Shown: one piece after another, positions 13,044 to 20,066 of the stretch
Layout: every line of letters starts with the position of its first letter
Position numbering within the stretch: the stretch's first letter is position 1
Assembly: GCA_033764095.1 (NCBI GenBank)
Contig: JANRJF010000489.1
Location: forward strand, 1 to 20,301
Reading direction: 5' to 3'
Source: JBDTMT01 sp033764095
GTDB taxonomy: Bacteria; Desulfobacterota; Binatia; HRBIN30; CADEER01
DNA length: 20,301 nt
Position numbers and translations under genes: made by a program
Notes under the pieces: generated by a model
Database searches by the model: none
Told to the model about the DNA's origin: nothing
The model's input: the letters and a program-made list of their open reading frames with translations, nothing else

Positions 13044-14572
13044 TCACGCCGGCTGGTGCGCCGGACGCAAGAGGTCGTTGATCGTCTTCACCGGTGTGAA
13101 CGCCGACTCCGGGATCTCGACGAAGCGGGTCAACCAGCGCGCCATGCCGCCGTTCCACAGCCCCGGTCGCTCCAGCGCCTTGAGCTCGCGGCCGTCCTTC
13201 GATTTGCGCGCGATGAACACCGCCGACGGATCGACGAAGCGGCGCAGGTCGTACGGGCGTCCGTGCCGATCGCGCACGGCGCAGGCGAGGAAGACCGGGT
13301 TGAAGTGCGTGGCGCGCTCGAACACGGCGCGCTGATCGGGGTCGCCGAGCGCCACCTGCGCCGACTCGACGATCTGCGGACTGACGCTGCCGTCGGAGTC
13401 GCGCACCCAGAACGGGCCGCCGCCCGGCTCGCCGGTGTTGCGCACCACGCCGCAGACGCGCAGCGGGCGGTCGAGCGCCGCGATCACCGCCGCCCGGTCG
13501 GCGCGCGGCGGCAACCGCAGCCCGAAGCGCGCCGCGGCATAGTCGCGGGCCGCGGCGAGCGCCGCTGCGCCGTCGCCGGCCAACGCCTCCAGATGCCCCG
13601 CCACTTCGCGCTGCAGCACCGCCAGGTGGCCGACCTCGACCTGCATTGCCTCGAGTGCCGCGGCGCGGCGATGATCGGGCTGCACGTTGTCGATGTTCTT
13701 GACGAAGACCAGGTCGCCGCCGAGCTCGTTGAGGTTCTCGATCAGCGCCCCGTGGCCGCCGGGGCGGAACAGCAGCCGGCCATCCGGCTCGCGGAACGGG
13801 CGATTGTCGGCGCCGACCGCGATGGTGTCGGTCGAGCGCTTCTGGGTCGAGAAGCCGACCGCGAAGCGCGCCTCCAGGCGCCGCTCGTACTGCGCCCGCA
13901 CGCGCGCCAGCAGCTCGCTGAACCCGGCCTGATGCTCGGGCGAGACCGTCAGGTGCAGGCGGGCGGTGCCGCCGGCATCGCGCGTCAGCCCGGCGGCTTC
14001 GACCAGATGTTCCTCGAAGGCGGTGCGCGGACCGTCGGGATAGGCGTGGAACAGCAACAGGCCCTTGGGCTGCGCGGCATAGTCGAGCCCGCTGGGGGTG
14101 AGCAGCGCGTCGAGCAGCGGCGCCAGGTCGTCGCCGTGCAGGGCCGACCCGAGCCGCGCCGCCAGCGCGGGGAAAAGGCGAAGCGCTCGACCTGGCCGGC
14201 AAATTCGAGCGTCTCGCGCGCCGCGCCGTCGCCCGCGGCGGCGCGGTGCGCGAGCGTGGTGCGCGCGACCGGCCCCTCGCCGCGCGTCGCCAGCAGCGCC
14301 TGGAACATGCGGCTGGCGGCGCCCGACGCCGGGGTGAACTTGCTCACCCGGCCAGCGCCGGCGGCGTCGCGGTACGCGGCAAGCGCGCTGGCGCGCTCGC
14401 CGGCGTCGAGCAGGCAGACGCCGTCGCCGGGCGTGCAGGCGCGATCGAGCCGGGTCGGCGCCGGCGGATCGGCGAACAGGGCAACCTGGCGCTCGACCTC
14501 GTCGACCGGGATCTCCAGCTGGGCGAGCTGGGCGCGGTCGGCGGGGCTGAAATCGGAATTCGTCGGGTCCAC
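13044..14572 (-). pseudogene. DUF4301 family protein, interrupted by a single-base frameshift
   Basis: Two adjacent frames together encode one DUF4301-like protein of about 510 aa. The first frame, from a probable GTG at 14572, gives FSPADRAQLAQLEIP, LDRACTPGDGVCLL and SKFTPASGAASRMF. The second, down to 13044, gives LHLTVSPEHQAGF, a STQKRSTDTIAVGADN segment, FRPGGHGALIENLNELGGD, FVKNIDNVQPD and RVCGVVRNTGEPGGGPFWV. The break is at TTTTCCCC (minus strand, 14176-14169): one added T would join the frames as FAFFPALAARL. Without it the first frame stops at 13985. Both sides remain well conserved, so a homopolymer sequencing error or very recent mutation is more likely than old decay. The function of the family is not known to me. 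It sits directly upstream of rfbB. The start is uncertain. Confidence 0.82.
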
Positions 14573-14645
14573 GGCGTTCGGCCAGGTGTAGCCGAGCCCC
14601 CCGTGGAAGAGAATAGCGCGGCGCCGGCGCGGCCGCCCGCGCCGC

Positions 14646-15002
14646 TCAGTGCGCGCGCTCGCGCTGCAGCGCGTCGCGCACCAGCTCGTACTGCGCCTCC
14701 AGCTCACGCTGGTAGCGCTCGGCGTCGACGCGCGGGCCGGTGCCGGCGCGCCCCATCGCCTCCAGCTTGGCGCACAGGTCGGCCATGTGTGTCGCGCCGA
14801 GGCTGCCGCAGCTGCCCTTGAGGCTGTGCGCCCAGGAGCCCATGGCGCTCCAATCCTCGCGGGCGATGGCCTCGCGCAGGCTGCCGAGGCGCGTCGGCGC
14901 GTCCTCGAGGAACAGGTCGATCAGCTCGGCGAGCAGATCCTCCTCGCCGTCCTCCTGCAGACTGCGCAGGGCCTCGAGTGCGTTCATGTCGAGCACGTCC
15001 AT
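14646..15002 (-). CDS. Hpt domain phosphotransfer protein
   Basis: This 118-aa single-domain protein is a predicted histidine phosphotransfer module that shuttles phosphate between response-regulator receiver domains. The core motif AHSLKGSCGSLGA places the phospho-accepting His at residue 59 inside a predicted four-helix bundle. Acidic helix LLAELIDLFLEDAPTRL comes before it and a Leu/Ala-rich helix after it. The ATG at 15002 is chosen because GAGGAG lies about 5 nt upstream. No histidine kinase or response regulator is encoded in the window, so its partners must be elsewhere. It lies between aat and the DUF4301 gene on the same strand. Confidence 0.88.
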   Translation of the reverse strand: MDVLDMNALEALRSLQEDGEEDLLAELIDLFLEDAPTRLGSLREAIAREDWSAMGSWAHSLKGSCGSLGATHMADLCAKLEAMGRAGTGPRVDAERYQRELEAQYELVRDALQRERAH

Positions 15003-15045
15003 AGCGCTCCTCGCGTCCGTTCTGCGTCGCATCACGCAGCATTCC

Positions 15046-15159
15046 TCATGCCAGCGCATCTGCGTGGTGCGGGCGGTGACGCACGGCGCCGGGCGGCGGC
15101 GCTGCGACGTCAGGCGAGCGGCTGCGCGTTGTCGCCTGGCGAGACGGTGACGTGCTCAT
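15046..15159 (-). CDS. Possible 37-aa ORF overlapping the aat stop
   Basis: The aat stop TGA overlaps an ATG as ATGA (15159-15156), the usual arrangement for translational coupling. The frame then encodes 37 residues rich in Ser, Thr, Pro, Arg and His with no recognisable fold, ending 43 bp before the Hpt start. It may be a real small protein, a reinitiation leader, or simply a chance frame in GC-rich DNA. Confidence 0.2.
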   Translation of the reverse strand: MSTSPSRQATTRSRSPDVAAPPPGAVRHRPHHADALA

Positions 15160-15830
15160 GCCGCTCCCGGGCGCGGCTCGAACAGCCGCAGGCCGCGCAT
15201 GCGGGTGCGCTGCAGGCGCTCGAGAAAGACATCGCGCGGCACCAGGCGGGCACCGAGCCGCGCCATGTGCGGGGTGAGCGTCTGCACGTCGATCCAGTCG
15301 AGGCCGCGACTGCGCAGGTGACCGATCAGGTGGAGTATGCAGAGCTTCGAGGCGTTGGGCGCGCGATAGAACATGCTCTCCGCGGCGAACGCGCCATCGA
15401 CGTCGACGCCGTAGGCGCCGCCGACCAGGCGGTCGCTCTCGTCCCAGGCCTCGACGCTGTGCGCCATCCCCATGTCGTGCAGCCGGCAGTAGGCGTTGAT
15501 CACCGCCGGGGTGATCCAGGTGCCGTGCTGGCCGGGGCGCGGCGTGTCGGCGCAGCCGCGAATGACCGAGGCGAAGGCGTGGTCGAGGGTGAAGCGCAGG
15601 CGCGACAGACGTCGCGCGCGCAGCAGGCTGCGTGGCAGGTGCAGGTCGGTGAAATCGAGCAGGCCGCGCTCGGCCGGACAAAACCACAGCAGCGGCAGCT
15701 TCTCGACCGGCCACGGGAAGATGCCCTGCCGGTAGGCGGCGAGCACCGACTCGGGGTGCAGGTCGCCGCCGATCGCGACGATGCCCTCGGGGCTGGCCGT
15801 GCGCGGATCCGGGAACTGGATGACCCCCAT
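15156..15830 (-). CDS. aat: Leucyl/phenylalanyl-tRNA--protein transferase
   Basis: This cytoplasmic enzyme transfers Leu or Phe from aminoacyl-tRNA to proteins with N-terminal Arg or Lys, making them substrates for the ClpS/ClpAP N-degron pathway. The 224-aa product has the expected order of motifs: FPDP, IGGDL at 20-24, YRQGIFPW at 33-40, LLWFCPAERG, GTWIT, the GMAHSVE segment, ESMF at 151-154 and QTLTPHMARLGA. Length matches the family. The ATG at 15830 is chosen; the frame is open upstream, but conserved sequence begins here. It is divergent from the P450 gene across a 115-bp gap. Neither clpS nor clpA is in the window. Confidence 0.95.
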   Translation of the reverse strand: MGVIQFPDPRTASPEGIVAIGGDLHPESVLAAYRQGIFPWPVEKLPLLWFCPAERGLLDFTDLHLPRSLLRARRLSRLRFTLDHAFASVIRGCADTPRPGQHGTWITPAVINAYCRLHDMGMAHSVEAWDESDRLVGGAYGVDVDGAFAAESMFYRAPNASKLCILHLIGHLRSRGLDWIDVQTLTPHMARLGARLVPRDVFLERLQRTRMRGLRLFEPRPGAA

Positions 15831-15907
15831 GGCAATCGCCTGGTCCAATGTGATCGCGCTTCGGCGTTTTGCGCAAGATGGGAAAACGTCGCCAGCGCCG
15901 CGCGGCG

Positions 15908-15937
15908 TTGACGGCGTGATTTGCGGCGCGGCATAGA
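15908..15937 (+). promoter_or_regulatory. Possible promoter for the cytochrome P450 gene
   Basis: TTGACG (15908-15913) is separated by 18 bp from CATAGA (15932-15937). The P450 ATG is only 8 bp further on, so transcription would start within a few bases of the codon and the mRNA would be nearly leaderless. That fits the lack of a Shine-Dalgarno. Confidence 0.4.
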
Positions 15938-15945
15938 CCCGCCCG

Positions 15946-17109
15946 ATGGCCGATATGCAGGAGACCTTCGGCGGCGACTTCATGTCGCCGGTCGTCGATC
16001 CGTACAGCACCTACGCGCGGCTGCGTGTCGAGGAGCCGGTCAAGGCGCTGCAGCTGTTCAGCGGACCGGGCTACGTCGTCACCCGCCACGCGGACGTGCG
16101 CGCCGTCGCGACCAATCCGACCCTGTACTCCTCGCACTCGAACGCCAACGGCATCGGCCTGGTGATGGGGCGCACCATCCTGGAGATGGACGGCGCCGAG
16201 CACGGCAAGCACCGCGGGCTGATCGCCCCGGCCTTCGTGCCCAGGGCGCTGCGCACCGACCTGCCGGAGCTGCTCGACACCATCTGCCACGAGCAGATCG
16301 ACTCCTTCGCCGGCGCCGGTGGCGCCGACCTGGTGGCGCAGTTCACCGCCACGATCCCAATCCGCGTCATCGCGCACGTGATCGGCATCCCGATGCACGA
16401 CTATCCGATCTTCCACGCCTGGGGCCTCGACATCATCGGCTTCACCGACGATCCACCGCGCGGCTTCGCGGCGGCGCAGCAGCTGGTCGAGTTCCTGCGC
16501 CCGCTGTTGGCGGCGCGGCGCGCCGAGCCGCGCGAGGACCTGATCAGCCGCCTGGCGCATGCCGAGATCGACGGCGAGCGGCTCACCGACGAGGAGATCT
16601 TCTGCTTCCTGCGCCTGCTGTTGCCGGCCGGCGCGGAGACCACCTTCCGATTGATCGGCAACACCTTGTTCGCGCTCCTCACTCATCCCGAGGCGCTCGC
16701 CGCGGTGCGCGCCGACCGCGCGCAGCTCGACTGGGCGATCGAGGAGTCGCTGCGCTGGGAGTCGCCGGTCCAGTACGCCTCGCGCGAGACCACGGCGGCG
16801 ACCACACTCGGCGGCACCCCGCTGCCGGAGGGCGCGCAGATCCTGCTCGCGCTCGGCTCCGCCAACCGCGACGAGTCGGTCTTCCCCGACGCGGCGCGCT
16901 TCCAGCTCGCGCGCCGTCCCGAGGATCACTTCGCCTTCGGCTTCGGCCGCCACTTCTGCGCCGGCTCGCACCTGGCCCGGCTGGAGGCGCGCAGCGCCAT
17001 CTCCGCGCTGCTCGACCGCTTCCCCGCCCTGCGCGTCGCGCCCGGCGCGGCGCCGCAGGTGGTGGGGTTGGCCTTCCGCTCGCCACCCGCGCTGCCGGTG
17101 GTGTTCTAG
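15946..17109 (+). CDS. Cytochrome P450
   Basis: This is a soluble bacterial (class I-type) haem monooxygenase of 387 aa that would need a separate ferredoxin and reductase, neither of which is here. The I-helix oxygen-activation motif AGAETT is at 228-233, the K-helix ExxR pair at Glu267/Arg270, and the haem loop FGFGRHFCAG places the thiolate ligand at Cys338. The C-helix region MDGAEHGKHRGLI is also present. There is no membrane anchor. The ATG at 15946 follows a promoter-like sequence with almost no leader. The gene runs in the same direction as ispG, 42 bp downstream, so an isoprenoid substrate is conceivable but unproven. Confidence 0.95.
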   Translation: MADMQETFGGDFMSPVVDPYSTYARLRVEEPVKALQLFSGPGYVVTRHADVRAVATNPTLYSSHSNANGIGLVMGRTILEMDGAEHGKHRGLIAPAFVPRALRTDLPELLDTICHEQIDSFAGAGGADLVAQFTATIPIRVIAHVIGIPMHDYPIFHAWGLDIIGFTDDPPRGFAAAQQLVEFLRPLLAARRAEPREDLISRLAHAEIDGERLTDEEIFCFLRLLLPAGAETTFRLIGNTLFALLTHPEALAAVRADRAQLDWAIEESLRWESPVQYASRETTAATTLGGTPLPEGAQILLALGSANRDESVFPDAARFQLARRPEDHFAFGFGRHFCAGSHLARLEARSAISALLDRFPALRVAPGAAPQVVGLAFRSPPALPVVF

Positions 17110-17115
17110 CCCGTC

Positions 17116-17144
17116 TTGTCGCTGCCGGAGGCGTCCGGTAGCGT
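17116..17144 (+). promoter_or_regulatory. Possible promoter for ispG
   Basis: TTGTCG (17116-17121), a 17-bp spacer and TAGCGT (17139-17144) lie in the 42-bp gap after P450. The ispG ATG at 17152 is 7 bp beyond, again suggesting a leaderless or near-leaderless start. Match quality is moderate. Confidence 0.33.
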
Positions 17145-17151
17145 CCGGGCG

Positions 17152-18294
17152 ATGAGCCCGCATCCTCTCGACCAGCGCCGCACGCGCTCCATTCGCGTCG
17201 GGCAGACGCACATCGGCGGCAGCGCGCCGGTGGTGGTGCAGAGCATGTGCGCCACCAAGACGCGCGACATCGACGCCACCGTCGCGCAGTGCGAGCAGCT
17301 GCGCCGCGCCGGCGCCGGCGTCGTGCGCATCGCGGTCGACAACGAGAAGGACGTCGCGGCGGTGAAGGAAATCCGCCGGCAGACCAGCGCGACGCTGTCG
17401 GTGGACCTGCAGGAGAACTACCGGCTGGCGGCCTCGGTGGCGCCGCACGTCGACAAGATGCGCTACAACCCCGGCCACCTGCACCACATCGAGCGCGACA
17501 AGTCGGTCCCCGACAAGGTCGCCTGGCTGGCGGCGATCGCCAAGGATCAGGACGTGGCCATCCGCATCGGCGTCAACTGCGGCTCGGTGGCGCCCGACTT
17601 CCTTGAACGCTACCCCGGCGATCAGCTGGAAGCCCTGGTGCAATCGGCGCTGTGGCACTGTCAGATGATGGAGGACCTCGGCTTCGACCGCTTCGTCGTG
17701 TCGATGAAGGACTCCGACCCCGAGAAGGTGCTGGCCGCCAACCGCCGCTTCTCCGCCGCGCGACCGGACGTGCCCATCCACCTCGGCGTCACCGAGGCCG
17801 GCCTGCCGCCGCAGGGCGTGATCAAGACCCGCCTGGCCTTCGAGAAGCTGCTGGCGCAGGGCATCGGCGACACCATCCGCGCCTCGCTGACGCTGCCCAA
17901 CGAGCGCAAGCACGAGGAGATCGAGGTCGGCTTCGCCATCCTCGACGACGTGCGCCACGGCCGCTTCATCTCGGTGCCCGACTTCGGCCAGGGGCTGAAC
18001 ATCATCTCCTGTCCGAGCTGCTCGCGGGTCGAGAACGACGCCTTCGTGCAGCTCGCCGAGCAGGTGCGCGACCTCACCACCTACGCCAGCCGGCACCGCA
18101 TCACCATCGCGGTGATGGGCTGCCGGGTGAACGGGCCGGGCGAGACCGACGACGCTGACCTCGGCCTGTGGTGCGGGCCGTCGACCGTGACGTTGAAGCG
18201 CAAGGACGAGAAGGTCGGCGCCTTCGGCTACGCCGAGGTGCTGCCGCGCCTGAAGGCCGAGCTCGACGCGCTGATCGCGGCGCGCCCGGCGTGA
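17152..18294 (+). CDS. ispG: 4-hydroxy-3-methylbut-2-en-1-yl diphosphate synthase (IspG/GcpE)
   Basis: This cytoplasmic [4Fe-4S] enzyme makes HMBPP from the cyclic diphosphate MEcPP in the MEP isoprenoid pathway. The 380-aa product has the N-terminal TIM-barrel signatures VVVQSM, VDLQENYRL, RYNPGH, RIGVNCGS and the segment HLGVTEAG. It also has the C-terminal cluster site: SCPSCSR with Cys287 and Cys290, and VMGCRVNGPGE with Cys324 and Glu331. These correspond to the three cysteines and one glutamate that hold the cluster in the E. coli enzyme. Length matches the short bacterial form without the inserted domain found in plants. The ATG at 17152 is preferred over one 12 codons earlier. Confidence 0.97.
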   Translation: MSPHPLDQRRTRSIRVGQTHIGGSAPVVVQSMCATKTRDIDATVAQCEQLRRAGAGVVRIAVDNEKDVAAVKEIRRQTSATLSVDLQENYRLAASVAPHVDKMRYNPGHLHHIERDKSVPDKVAWLAAIAKDQDVAIRIGVNCGSVAPDFLERYPGDQLEALVQSALWHCQMMEDLGFDRFVVSMKDSDPEKVLAANRRFSAARPDVPIHLGVTEAGLPPQGVIKTRLAFEKLLAQGIGDTIRASLTLPNERKHEEIEVGFAILDDVRHGRFISVPDFGQGLNIISCPSCSRVENDAFVQLAEQVRDLTTYASRHRITIAVMGCRVNGPGETDDADLGLWCGPSTVTLKRKDEKVGAFGYAEVLPRLKAELDALIAARPA

Positions 18295-18305
18295 CGCACT
18301 GCGCC

Positions 18306-18333
18306 TTGCCTCTCGCGCGCCGCTCGGCATAGA
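18306..18333 (+). promoter_or_regulatory. Possible promoter for the gene at 18350
   Basis: TTGCCT (18306-18311) is followed after 16 bp by CATAGA (18328-18333), the same -10-like hexamer seen before P450. The downstream ATG is 16 bp further. Alternatively the gene is read through from ispG. Confidence 0.35.
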
Positions 18334-18349
18334 GCAGCCGCCACCGACC

Positions 18350-18673
18350 ATGTCGACCCCGCGCCCGCCCAAGATGATGATCGGCTTCGTCGTGCGGCGC
18401 TGCGCCGTCGAGCTCGGTCGCATGCCGACGGCGCACGAGTTCGCCGCCTGGGCGAATGCCGGCGACGCGCGGCCGGCGCACGTCTTCGGCCGGCCGATCA
18501 GCATCGCCGAAGCGCAGTTGATCCTGCGCCATCAGGCCCGCCTGGTCAGCGCGCGCAGCGCCAGCGCCGAGGAGGCGTGGATCGACGGCGAGGCCGAGGC
18601 GCTGGTCGGCGCCACGCCCGGGCCCAACGTCGTCCGCCTCGCCGACGTGCGCGCGCGGCGCACCGGCCGCTGA
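18350..18673 (+). CDS. Hypothetical protein, 107 aa
   Basis: No known family is recognised. The product begins MSTPRPPKMMIGFVVRRC and is mainly helical by eye, with the central stretch PTAHEFAAWANAG, then FGRPISIAEAQLILRHQARLV, and an acidic EEAWIDGEAEALVG before a basic Arg-rich end. There is no signal peptide or membrane segment, so it is probably cytoplasmic. It follows ispG by 55 bp and is 7 bp ahead of the next gene, so the two unknown genes are probably cotranscribed. The residue pattern and smooth hydrophobic spacing support a real protein. Confidence 0.7.
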   Translation: MSTPRPPKMMIGFVVRRCAVELGRMPTAHEFAAWANAGDARPAHVFGRPISIAEAQLILRHQARLVSARSASAEEAWIDGEAEALVGATPGPNVVRLADVRARRTGR

Positions 18674-18680
18674 GGCGGGC

Positions 18681-19397
18681 GTGCACGTCGAGCATCTCGA
18701 CGCGGCATTGGTGCGCGCCGTGCGCGAGCGCATCGCGGCGGCGCGCCGGCGCGCCAGCGAGGCGCAACCGGAGGCGCGCGGCGACGCCGACGAGCCGTAC
18801 TACTGGCAGACGGTGTTCGAGGCCAACGCCGTCGCCGTGCTGGCCGCGCTGCCGCGCGTGCGCCTCGCTCCGGGCCACGTCGTCCGCTACCGCTTCTACG
18901 GCCGCCGCGGCTCCGATCTGCTGGTGCGGCCCTTCGTCACGCGCGCCGGCGCCGACCCGTCCACCATCCTCAAGCTGCTCGACTGGCACACCCCGCCCGA
19001 CGCGACGACGCCGAGCGGTGCGGCGACCCAGGACGTCGATCTGCTCTACCGCCACTTCACCTTCGAACCGACCGCCGCAGGCGTGTTCGAGTACTGGCTG
19101 GCGATGCAGGAGCTGTGGGCGAGCCAGGGCTGGATCCACTCCACCGTACTCGCCGACGCCGCCGAGCTGGCGGCGCTCACCGGCCAGCCCGACTGGCGCG
19201 TCGACCGCCCGGTCGAGCGGGTCGAACCCGCCGTCATCCGCGGCCTCGGCGACGGCCAGCAGCTCGCGGTCCTGGTGCACTGCCCGCTGCAGCGCCACGC
19301 GGTCACCTTCCACCGCGTGCGCATCGCCGCCGACCACTCGATCGAGTTCGCCGAGTCGCTGCTGGTGGCGCTCGGGCCGCGCGGATTGTTGAGCTGA
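18681..19397 (+). CDS. Hypothetical protein, 238 aa
   Basis: No known family is recognised. The GTG start at 18681 is preceded by GAGGCGG, which overlaps the stop region of the upstream gene and supports coupling. The product opens with a basic helix (VRAVRERIAAARRR). Mixed alpha/beta sequence follows, with several aromatic-rich motifs: PYYWQTVFEANA, YRFYGRRGSDLLVRPF, LLYRHFTFEPT and FEYWLAMQELWASQGW. There are no membrane segments or signal peptide and only one cysteine. It ends in a convergent arrangement with the exported protein at 19430. Being linked to ispG and the 107-aa gene is the only hint about its role. Confidence 0.75.
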   Translation: MHVEHLDAALVRAVRERIAAARRRASEAQPEARGDADEPYYWQTVFEANAVAVLAALPRVRLAPGHVVRYRFYGRRGSDLLVRPFVTRAGADPSTILKLLDWHTPPDATTPSGAATQDVDLLYRHFTFEPTAAGVFEYWLAMQELWASQGWIHSTVLADAAELAALTGQPDWRVDRPVERVEPAVIRGLGDGQQLAVLVHCPLQRHAVTFHRVRIAADHSIEFAESLLVALGPRGLLS

Positions 19398-19414
19398 GCG
19401 CGCCGCCGGCGCGC
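19398..19414. terminator. GC-rich hairpin between convergent genes
   Basis: GCGCGCC (19398-19404) pairs with GGCGCGC (19408-19414) around a 3-nt loop, directly after the stop of the 238-aa gene and 15 bp before the stop of the opposing gene. It has no U-tract, so intrinsic termination is uncertain; bidirectional termination is the most natural reading of its place. Confidence 0.4.
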
Positions 19415-19429
19415 CCAGCTCCCGCCTGG

Positions 19430-20044
19430 TCAGCTCTTCTTGCGGGTCGCCAGCAGCGCGGCGACCACCACCGCGACGCCGATCAGGCCGATCCACAGCC
19501 ACGCGGTGCCTCCGCCGCTGGCGGCCGGCGGCGCTGCCGCGGCGGGCTTGTCGGCGGCGGCGGCGGGCGCCGCGCCGCCGCCGAGGCAGAGCTGCGGCGG
19601 GACGCCGGTGGTCGCCTGCGCGTTGCCGTTCGGATCGCTGGCGCCCATGCGATCGAGCTTCACGCTGCAGCACTCGGTCTGCTTGGTGATCTCGAAGTCG
19701 CAGCAGTAGAGCGCGCCGTCGCGGATCGGGTCGACGTTGTCGAGCGCGAAGACCAGCGCGCGGTAGGTGTTCTGCAGACTCGGCGGCACGTTGCCGTGCA
19801 ACGGCTTCTTCGAGTCCGGCACCGCGGCGCAGCTGTCCTTCTTGAGATTCGCGCAGGAGCCGTCCCAGACGAGATCGTTCTGCGTGCCGGCGACCTTCTG
19901 GCCGGTGGAGTCGAGCCCGACGCAGACGCGCACCGCGCCGCCATCGCTGTTGGTCGCTTCCATGGTCAGGTTGACGGCGGCGGCCGGCGCCGCCGCGACG
20001 GCGACGGCGAGCAACGCAAGCAGCGAGCGAAGATTGATCGACAT
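19430..20044 (-). CDS. Exported Cys-rich protein with C-terminal membrane anchor
   Basis: The 204-aa product has a signal peptide at 1-23 ending AAA. A Cys-rich domain of about 130 residues follows, with eight cysteines including two adjacent pairs (114-115 and 125-126) that could form disulfides. Motifs such as VRVCVGLDSTGQKVAGTQND, YRALVFALDNVD and GALYCCDFEI suggest a beta-sandwich; a cohesin-like fold is a possibility. Then come an Ala/Pro-rich linker (about 155-179), a single hydrophobic helix (181-200) and the basic end RKKS, like surface-sorting tails. GAGGAG lies about 6 nt before the ATG. It follows the partial gene at 20067 by 22 bp on the same strand. Function unknown. Confidence 0.82.
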   Translation of the reverse strand: MSINLRSLLALLAVAVAAAPAAAVNLTMEATNSDGGAVRVCVGLDSTGQKVAGTQNDLVWDGSCANLKKDSCAAVPDSKKPLHGNVPPSLQNTYRALVFALDNVDPIRDGALYCCDFEITKQTECCSVKLDRMGASDPNGNAQATTGVPPQLCLGGGAAPAAAADKPAAAAPPAASGGGTAWLWIGLIGVAVVVAALLATRKKS

Positions 20045-20066
20045 GACAGCTCCTCTGGGGCTGGGA

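Noticed and set aside
15060..15155. A tRNA or small RNA gene in the aat-Hpt gap.
   Set aside because: No cloverleaf, T-loop sequence or promoter-plus-terminator pair could be seen.
15046..18504. A 1152-codon open frame on the minus strand across aat, P450 and ispG.
   Set aside because: It is antisense to P450 and ispG, which carry all their catalytic motifs. Its translation is Arg/Ala/Gly/His-rich with no domain pattern, as expected from high GC at third positions.
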